Shown piece after piece: positions 58,603 to 64,000 of a stretch of DNA of 64,000 bases. The DNA comes from Planctomycetota bacterium (lineage in GTDB: Bacteria; Planctomycetota; B15-G4). The stretch's first letter is position 1, and the number at the start of each line of letters is the position of its first letter. Both the position numbers and the translations under genes were made by a program. The stretch is from the NCBI GenBank assembly GCA_020638905.1, contig JACKHP010000015.1, forward strand, positions 1-64,000, written 5' to 3'. Under the pieces are notes generated by a model. The model did not search any database, was not told where the DNA came from, and saw only the letters and a program-made list of their open reading frames with translations.

Positions 58603-58959
58603 TCAGTCGTGCGCGGCGTCGTCGCCGGGTGCGGGACGCAGCGCGGCGGCCGGATCGATCGTGGTGCGCGGGTCGAACGGGACGCCGGCGCGGTCGGCGG
58701 CGCGTCCCAGGCGCTGGGCACCGACGGGCGTGGTCGCGGCCACGAACACGATCGTGAGCAGCGCCTGGGTCCAGGCGTGGACGTCGCCGTCGTGCAGCGC
58801 GGCGCCGATCAGGAGCAGTCCCACGCCCAGCGGCGCGGCCTTCGAGACGGCGGACATGCGCGCGAAGGTGTCGGGCATGCGCAGGGCGCCCACCGCGGCG
58901 AGCAGCGTGAAGAGCGCGCCGAGCACGAGCAGGGCGGCGATCAGCGCCTCGGCGATCAC
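58603..58959 (-). CDS. mrpG: Na+/H+ antiporter subunit MrpG (MnhG)
   Basis: 118 residues with three predicted helices (ALIAALLVLGALFTLLAAVG, APLGVGLLLIGAALH, LLTIVFVAATTPVGA). The family pattern RMPDTFARMSAVSKAAPLGV after helix 1 and the TTPVGAQRLGRAA end are typical of MrpG. The last ~30 residues form an extra hydrophilic tail. MrpG is a small membrane subunit needed for assembly and activity of the multi-subunit Na+/H+ antiporter. The ATG overlaps the mrpF stop by 4 bases. Last gene of the operon. Confidence 0.93.
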   Translation of the reverse strand: MIAEALIAALLVLGALFTLLAAVGALRMPDTFARMSAVSKAAPLGVGLLLIGAALHDGDVHAWTQALLTIVFVAATTPVGAQRLGRAADRAGVPFDPRTTIDPAAALRPAPGDDAAHD

Positions 58960-59219
58960 GACCTGCGCTCCACGAGGCGCGCCAGCGCGAGCGTGCCGAG
59001 GAAGGCGACCAGCGCCACGACCAGGGCCACGTCCAGCAGGACCGGCTGGGCGGTCACGATCGAGAGTCCGGCCGCGCCGCCGACGAGCACGAAGCCGGCC
59101 AGGTCGAGGGCCAGCACCCGGTCGGCCGCGTGCGGACCGCGCAGCGCGCGGAACCCGGCCAGCACGAACGCCAGTCCGAGCGCGGGCAGCACGAAGAACA
59201 GCGTCGCGTCCTCGATCAT
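58956..59219 (-). CDS. mrpF: Na+/H+ antiporter subunit MrpF (MnhF)
   Basis: 87 residues, three helices, the usual MrpF length. ALRGPHAADRVLALDL after helix 1 is the family signature (GPxxxDRVxALD). It is a small inner-membrane subunit of the Mrp complex. ATG at 59219 overlaps the mrpE stop by 4 bases; its own stop overlaps the mrpG start. Confidence 0.93.
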   Translation of the reverse strand: MIEDATLFFVLPALGLAFVLAGFRALRGPHAADRVLALDLAGFVLVGGAAGLSIVTAQPVLLDVALVVALVAFLGTLALARLVERRS

Positions 59220-59680
59220 GCGAAGAGTTCCAGCAGGCGACGTTCGAAGCCGTCGCGGATCGAGCACCGCACGTGCTCGGGATCGCCGTCGAGGATGTCG
59301 TGCACCCACAGCGTGCGTCCGTCGGGCGACACGTCGAGGCTGAGCGTGCCGGGCGTGAGGGTCACGAGGTGCGCCAGCAGCGCGATCGCCGCCGGGTCGG
59401 TGAGCCGCAGCGGGACGGCCACGACGCACGGACGCACGCGGCGCTCGTCGAGCACGCAGGCCGCCACGCGCAGGTTCGCCACGAGCATCTCCTTCAGCAC
59501 GAAGAGCAGCAGGGCCACGAGCCGCGGCAGCTTGCGCAGCGACGTCCAGCGCGGGGCGGGACAGGGCAGCCAGCGCGTGACGAGCCAGGCCACGAGCAGG
59601 CCGAGCGCGGCGTTGGCCGGACTCGCCTCGGCGGTGAGCCCGATCCAGATCAGCGCCAGCAGCAGCGTGAAGGGAGTCAT
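59216..59680 (-). CDS. mrpE: Na+/H+ antiporter subunit MrpE (MnhE)
   Basis: 154 residues. Two or three N-terminal helices (LLLALIWIGLTAEASPANA, LLVAWLVTRWLP, LVALLLFVLKEMLVANLRVA) and a cytoplasmic C-terminal domain with the family pattern LLAHLVTLTPGTLSLDVSPD and VHDILDGDPE. MrpE belongs to the antiporter complex and is often needed for its stability. Its ATG at 59680 overlaps the mrpD stop by 4 bases. Confidence 0.92.
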   Translation of the reverse strand: MTPFTLLLALIWIGLTAEASPANAALGLLVAWLVTRWLPCPAPRWTSLRKLPRLVALLLFVLKEMLVANLRVAACVLDERRVRPCVVAVPLRLTDPAAIALLAHLVTLTPGTLSLDVSPDGRTLWVHDILDGDPEHVRCSIRDGFERRLLELFA

Positions 59681-61140
59681 CCGGCGCCTCCCACGAGGCG
59701 CAGGTACTCGACCGGCGCGAGGAGCTGCTCGGCCGCGCCGCGTGCGAACTGCACGAGCGGTTCGGCCGACGCCGCGAGCAGCAGCGAGACGACCACCAGC
59801 AGCGCGGCGCCCGACGCCCGCGACGGACGCACGAGGGATGTCTCGGCGTCGGGCTCGGCCTTCCAGAAGGCCTGGTCCCAGATCTTCGACATCGAGAAGA
59901 CGGTCAGCAGGCCGACGGCCACCGCGAGGCCGGTGGCCGTCCACGCCTCGGCGTCGAGGCCGGCGCGCACGAGGGCCAGCTTGGCCCAGAAGCCCGAGAA
60001 CGGCGGGACGCCCGCGAGCGAGAGCGCGGCCAGTCCGAACAGCGCGGCCAGCTTCGGTGCGCCGCGCAGCAGCCCGCCGAGGCGCGCGAGTTCGCCCGTC
60101 CCGCGCGAACGCTCGATGCAGGCGGAGACCAGGAACAGCGCCGTCTTCACGACGATGTGGTGCAGCAGGTAGACCACCGCGCCCGCCATGGCGAGCGGCG
60201 TGAGCAGGCCCGGTCCGAGCAGCATGTACCCGATCTGGCTCACGATGTGGAACGAGAGGATCGTGCGCAGGTCCTTGCCCGCCACGGCGCCCAGCACGCC
60301 CACGAGCATCGTCACGCACGCGGCGCCGAGCACCACGTCCGGCAGCGCGAGGCCGAGCGGCGCGAAGATCAGGGTGTGCACCCTGAAGAGCGCGTAGACG
60401 CCGACCTTGGTGAGCAGTCCCGAGAAGAGCGCCGCGGTGAGCGGCGCCGTGTGCGGGTAGCTGCCCGGCAGCCACAGGTGCAGCGGGACGAGCGCGGCCT
60501 TCGACGCGAACGCCAGCAGGTAGAGCACGGACAGCAGCAGCGCCGTCCCGTGCGGGACGTCGGGCAGGCGCCGCGCGACGTCGGCCATGTTGAGCGCGCC
60601 GGTCGCGGCGTACGTGAGTCCCACGGCGGTGAGCAGCAGGAGCGACGCGAGCAGGCTGGGCAGCGTGTAGACCAGTCCCGCGCGCACCTCCCCGGGACGG
60701 GCCTCGAGCGCGATGAGCGCGAACGAGGCCATGAGCATGACCTCGAAGCCGACGTACAGGTTGAACAGGTCGCCGGTCAGGAAGGAGAGGCACACGCCGG
60801 CCAGCAGGATCGGCGCGAGCACGCCGCGCAGCGCGGCGCGTCCCTCGCCGTCGTCGGAGAGGGCGACGGCCAGGCCCACGAGGCCGGTCACGAGCACGAG
60901 CGCCGACGAGAGCCGGTCGGCCACGAGCGTGATCGCGATGGGGGGCGTCCAGCCGCCGACGCCCAGCACGGCGAGCGCGCCGTCGGCGGTGTGCGCGACG
61001 AGGGCCGCGCCCGCCGCGGCGATGGCGGCGGACGCGCCGAGCAGCGCCAGCCGTCCCGCGCCGCGACGCGAGCGCAGCAGGAGCGCGACGACCGCCGCGA
61101 GCAGCGGCGCCACGATCGGCAGCACGAGCCAGCCGTTCAC
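59677..61140 (-). CDS. mrpD: Na+/H+ antiporter subunit MrpD (MnhD), proton-translocating type
   Basis: 487 residues, about 14 helices, homologous to the NuoL/M/N antiporter-like subunits of complex I. Key charged residues are present: the Glu in NLYVGFEVMLMASFA (helix 5), the Lys in LAFASKAALVPLHLWLP (helix 7) and the Lys in HHIVVKTALFLVSA. GTG start at 61140, overlapping the mrpC stop by 4 bases. With MrpA it forms the ion-conducting part of the complex. Confidence 0.94.
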   Translation of the reverse strand: MNGWLVLPIVAPLLAAVVALLLRSRRGAGRLALLGASAAIAAAGAALVAHTADGALAVLGVGGWTPPIAITLVADRLSSALVLVTGLVGLAVALSDDGEGRAALRGVLAPILLAGVCLSFLTGDLFNLYVGFEVMLMASFALIALEARPGEVRAGLVYTLPSLLASLLLLTAVGLTYAATGALNMADVARRLPDVPHGTALLLSVLYLLAFASKAALVPLHLWLPGSYPHTAPLTAALFSGLLTKVGVYALFRVHTLIFAPLGLALPDVVLGAACVTMLVGVLGAVAGKDLRTILSFHIVSQIGYMLLGPGLLTPLAMAGAVVYLLHHIVVKTALFLVSACIERSRGTGELARLGGLLRGAPKLAALFGLAALSLAGVPPFSGFWAKLALVRAGLDAEAWTATGLAVAVGLLTVFSMSKIWDQAFWKAEPDAETSLVRPSRASGAALLVVVSLLLAASAEPLVQFARGAAEQLLAPVEYLRLVGGAG

Positions 61141-61490
61141 GGGACGTCCCCCGTCGCCGGCGGATCGACGAGGTCGTCGCCACGCAACTGCGCCTGACGC
61201 CGTACGAGCGCGAGCACGAAAGCCTGCACGCCGAGTCCGATCACGATCGCCGTGAGCACGAGCGCCTGGGGCACCGGGTCGGCGTGTCCCGCGGGCGGCA
61301 GCAGCTCGCCCGGGGCCACGAGCGGCGCCGGATCGGGCAGGTCGCGCGCCGCGCCGAGCAGCATGAGGTTGGCCGCGTGCCCGAGCAGCGCGACGCCGAG
61401 AACGAGCTCGAGCAGTCGCCGCCGCATCAGCAGCAGCAGGCCGCAGGCGCCGAGCACTCCCACGAGCAGGGGCGTGGCGAGCGAGAGCAT
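61137..61490 (-). CDS. mrpC: Na+/H+ antiporter subunit MrpC (MnhC), NuoK-like
   Basis: 117 residues, three helices (LVGVLGACGLLLL, LVLGVALLGHAANLMLLG, QALVLTAIVIGLGVQAFVLA). The middle helix with GHAANLMLLG and the third with DPVPQALVLTAIVIG are diagnostic of MrpC/NuoK. It is followed by a short charged tail. The ATG shares one base with the mrpB stop (TGATG). Confidence 0.93.
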   Translation of the reverse strand: MLSLATPLLVGVLGACGLLLLMRRRLLELVLGVALLGHAANLMLLGAARDLPDPAPLVAPGELLPPAGHADPVPQALVLTAIVIGLGVQAFVLALVRRQAQLRGDDLVDPPATGDVP

Positions 61491-61897
61491 CAGCCGTCCT
61501 CCAGGAAGGACAGCACGCAGGCCAGGGTCACGCCGACCACCGCGAGCATCACGCCCAGGTCGAACAGCACGGGCGTGCCGAGCTTGCCGAAGCCGGGCAC
61601 CGGCTGCGACCACCACGCGGCGTCGAGCAGTCCGTCGCCGGCGAGGCCGACGAGCGCGGCCAGGAGCGCGAGCGCCAGTCCGACGGCGACGAGCGCGAGC
61701 GGGTCGACGCGCAGCACGCGGCGCAGCGCGGCGCCGCCCTCGGCCAACGCGACGAGCACGAGCGCGGCGGCGGCCACGAGTCCGCCCACGAAGCCGCCGC
61801 CGGGATCGTCGTGTCCGCGCGCCAGGAGCACGAGCGAGAACACGAGCATGACCGGCGCCAGCACCCGGGTGGCGCGCGCGAGCAGCAGGGGATTCAC
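61490..61897 (-). CDS. mrpB: Na+/H+ antiporter subunit MrpB (MnhB)
   Basis: 135 residues, four helices. The family signature GHDDPGGGFVGGLVAA after helix 1 and GTPVLFDLGVMLAVVGV near the end are clear. GTG start at 61897 overlapping the mrpA stop by 4 bases. Here MrpA and MrpB are separate genes, so the operon is of the seven-gene (group 1) type rather than the fused A-B type. Confidence 0.93.
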   Translation of the reverse strand: MNPLLLARATRVLAPVMLVFSLVLLARGHDDPGGGFVGGLVAAAALVLVALAEGGAALRRVLRVDPLALVAVGLALALLAALVGLAGDGLLDAAWWSQPVPGFGKLGTPVLFDLGVMLAVVGVTLACVLSFLEDG

Positions 61898-64000
61898 GTC
61901 GCGTCCTCGCTGCGGGGACGACGCAGCAGGGCGACGACGCCGACGGCCGCCGCGGCCAGCACGGTGATCTCGCCCAGCGTGTCGAGGCTGCGGAAGTCGA
62001 CCAGGATCACGTTCACCACGTTGCGTCCCTTGCCGAAGGGCACGCTGAGCGCCGTGAGCGCCTCCGAGAGTGCGCGCGGCGGGTCGCCGAGCGACGCGAG
62101 CGCGGTGCCGGCGGCGAGCCCCGCGCCCACGAGCAGCGCCAGGGCGAGGTGCGCGGGCGGCACGCGACGACGATCGGCGTCGCGCGCGGGCAGCTTCACG
62201 AGCACGAGCACCAGCAGCAGCACGGCGAGGGCCTCGACCGCGAGCTGCGTCATCGCGAGATCGGGGCCGCCGTGCACGAGGAACAGCAGCGACACGCCGA
62301 GTCCGACGAGTCCGAGAGCGGCCACGGCGCCCACCCGGCGGCGGGCGCGAACGACACCCACGCCGGCTGCGGCGGTGAGCAGCACGAGCGACGTCTCGAG
62401 CACCGGCCAGTGCAGCTCGGGACGCGTCCCGTCGCGGACGACCTCGGACAGCGCCGTGCCCGCCGCGGCCGCCAGCGCGAGGGCCACCACGAGCAGCGCG
62501 AGCACGAGCTGTCCGTGCAGCGAGCGCTCGGGCAGCAGGCGTCCGAGCGCGGCGCCCACGCGCGGCAGCCGCTCGAGCACGAGATCGACCGCGCGCGTGG
62601 GACCGAAGCGCGCCCAGCGCGCGAGCCGCGTGGCCCGCGCGAGCAGCGCGTCTCGACCCGCTGCGAGCAGGAGTCCGGAGGCGACGGTCAGCGCGCTCAG
62701 CGCGAGCACGGGGTTGAGTCCGTGCCAGAGCGCCAGGTCGACGGAGGTCGTCTCGCCGTGCACCGCCTGCGCGGCGCGGTCGACGAGGTCGCCCGCGAGC
62801 AGGTCGGGGAGAAGGCCCAGCACGAGGCCCGCGCCGGCGGCCAGGGCCGGCGGCAGCCACAGCCCGAGCGTCGGCGCGTGCACGTCGAGGTCGTCGCGCG
62901 GGCGTCCGGCGAAGGGACGCCATCCCACGAGCACCGCCGACGCGATCATGGCGGCGTTGGCCAGGAAGCCCGCGCCGGTGACCCACGGCGCGAGCGCGCC
63001 CGCGCCGAGCTTGGCCTCGTACACGAGTTCCTTGGCGATGAAGCCGAGCAACGGCGGGAGTCCGGCCATCGAGAGCGCGGCCAGCAGCGCGGCCGCGGCC
63101 AGCGCCGGCATCGCCCGGCGCAGGCCCGACAGGCGCGCGAGCGAGCGCGTGTGGGCGGCGTGGTCGACGGCGCCCACGACCATGAACAGCGCCGCCTTGT
63201 AGAGCGCGTGCACGAGTAGCAGCAGCAGGGCGGCGTGCACGGCCGCGTCGGAGCCGAGGCCGAGCAGCAGCACGAGCGTGCCGAGGGCCGAGATCGTCGT
63301 GTACGCGAGCACGCGCTTGAGGTCGTCCTGGAAGACGGCCAGCAGCGCGCCGAGCAGCATCGTCACGGCGCCCGCGCCGGTGAGCGTCGCGTGCCACCAC
63401 GGGCTCGCACCGAAGGCCGGGTGCAGGCGCGCGAGCAGGTACACGCCGGCCTTGACCATGGTGGCCGAGTGCAGGAAGGCCGAGACGGGCGTGGGCGCGG
63501 CCATCGCTCCCGGCAGCCAGCCGTGGAAGGGCCACTGGGCCGACTTGGTGAGCGCGCCGAGCAGGCACAGCGCGAGCGCGGCGCCGCCGAGGGCCGAGTC
63601 GGCCAGTCGTCCGTGGTCGGGCAGCGCCGAGAGACGCTCGACGCCGGCGACGCGCGTGAGCAGCAGCAGGCCCACGAGCAGCGCGAGGCCGCCGGCGCCG
63701 GTCACGAACAGCGCGCGGCGCGCGGCCGTGCGCGCCCCGGCGTCCTCGTGGGAGTGCCCGACGAGCAGGTACGAGGTGACGCTCGTCAGCTCCCAGAAGA
63801 CGAACAGCAGGAGCGGGTCGTCGGCCAGCACGAGCCCGAGCATCGCGCCGGTGAACACGAGCAGGATCGCGTACGTGCGGCCCAGGTCGGGACGCGGACC
63901 GAAGTAGGCGCCGGCGAAGGCGAAGATGGTCGCGCCCAATCCCGTGACGAGCAGCACGAACAGGCGCGCGAGGTCGTCGAGCGAGAGCGCGAAGGCCAGG
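61894..64000 (-). CDS. mrpA: Na+/H+ antiporter subunit MrpA (MnhA), 5' end beyond the window
   Basis: At least 702 residues; the frame is open to the right edge, so the N-terminus and operon promoter are not in view. The NuoL-like core has the Glu in LLLFVFWELTSVTSYLLVG and the Lys in LGALTKSAQWPFHGWLPGA, both needed for ion transport, and the HSATMVKAGVYLLARL stretch. The C-terminal part carries the MbhD/MbhE-like helices (GLGVSLLFLVHGGPDLAMTQ, LAVEALAVLLLVLVLVKLP) and NVVNVILVDFRSLDTLGE typical of full-length MrpA. It is the largest subunit of the antiporter, exchanging cytoplasmic Na+ for H+. Confidence 0.95.
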   Translation of the reverse strand, partial: LAFALSLDDLARLFVLLVTGLGATIFAFAGAYFGPRPDLGRTYAILLVFTGAMLGLVLADDPLLLFVFWELTSVTSYLLVGHSHEDAGARTAARRALFVTGAGGLALLVGLLLLTRVAGVERLSALPDHGRLADSALGGAALALCLLGALTKSAQWPFHGWLPGAMAAPTPVSAFLHSATMVKAGVYLLARLHPAFGASPWWHATLTGAGAVTMLLGALLAVFQDDLKRVLAYTTISALGTLVLLLGLGSDAAVHAALLLLLVHALYKAALFMVVGAVDHAAHTRSLARLSGLRRAMPALAAAALLAALSMAGLPPLLGFIAKELVYEAKLGAGALAPWVTGAGFLANAAMIASAVLVGWRPFAGRPRDDLDVHAPTLGLWLPPALAAGAGLVLGLLPDLLAGDLVDRAAQAVHGETTSVDLALWHGLNPVLALSALTVASGLLLAAGRDALLARATRLARWARFGPTRAVDLVLERLPRVGAALGRLLPERSLHGQLVLALLVVALALAAAAGTALSEVVRDGTRPELHWPVLETSLVLLTAAAGVGVVRARRRVGAVAALGLVGLGVSLLFLVHGGPDLAMTQLAVEALAVLLLVLVLVKLPARDADRRRVPPAHLALALLVGAGLAAGTALASLGDPPRALSEALTALSVPFGKGRNVVNVILVDFRSLDTLGEITVLAAAAVGVVALLRRPRSEDAT

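Overview
The window is a very GC-rich bacterial chromosome segment. It is densely coding, with many 4-base stop/start overlaps (ATGA or GTGA) and few strong Shine-Dalgarno sites. ECF sigma factor / Ser-Thr kinase gene sets, a kinase fused to a formylglycine-enzyme (SUMF1) domain, several FG-GAP beta-propeller proteins, secreted carboxypeptidase-regulatory-like proteins and thioredoxin-fold lipo/secreted proteins point to a deep-branching member of the Planctomycetota. A myxobacterium-like lineage is the main alternative. I see no rRNA, no tRNA, no CRISPR array, no insertion sequence and no prophage.

Layout. 1-0.9 kb: 3' end of a nitrate/nitrite transporter fused to a DoxX-like domain. 1-7.1 kb: an unrecognised secreted protein, then a MacB-like exporter (ATPase, periplasmic adaptor, two FtsX-type permeases). 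7.2-13 kb (minus): ECF sigma factor, Ser/Thr kinase with SUMF1 domain, small secreted protein and subtilisin-like lipoprotein, all co-directional and closely packed. 13.2-18.9 kb: universal stress protein, beta-lactamase-fold lipoprotein, redoxin-like protein, secreted endonuclease I. 19.2-20.9 kb: a coupled lipoprotein trio (CsgG, DUF4810, DUF799). 21.3 kb: cold-shock protein with a long structured leader and a strong terminator. 21.6-26.2 kb: pseudo-caspase, DUF1499, a B12-binding protein with the photoreceptor Wx9EH motif, and a seven-blade FG-GAP protein.

26.3-31.6 kb holds four leaderless-looking proteins (no signal peptide) resembling the cargo or accessory module of a type VI-like contractile injection system: LysM, OmpA/peptidoglycan-binding, a large helical protein and a VgrG-tail-like domain. 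No VgrG, Hcp, PAAR or sheath gene is visible. 31.8-34.1 kb: RecQ. 34.3-45.8 kb: secreted proteins with carboxypeptidase-regulatory-like repeats, a large FG-GAP protein, and a stretch (about 40.08-42.05 kb) where an amidohydrolase gene and the start of the next gene are shattered by many frameshifts although the codons are otherwise well preserved. 45.9-48.6 kb: amidase and an IPT/TIG-domain secreted protein. 48.7-52.5 kb: a divergent second ECF sigma / kinase pair; the kinase carries a 15-copy hexanucleotide repeat inside its catalytic domain. 52.6-58.4 kb: GNAT-nitrilase fusion, AmpG-like MFS permease, MuiA-like DUF4139 protein, tandem-thioredoxin protein. 58.6-64 kb (minus): a complete MrpBCDEFG set with MrpA running off the right edge, every junction overlapping.

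Regulatory reading. A -10-like element, NNTANNNT with GCTANNNT most common, recurs upstream of at least twelve genes on both strands. Several near-perfect hairpins sit just downstream of stops, mostly without a T tract. Themes of the segment are envelope and secretion functions, signalling through sigma factor/kinase pairs, and extracellular protein display.
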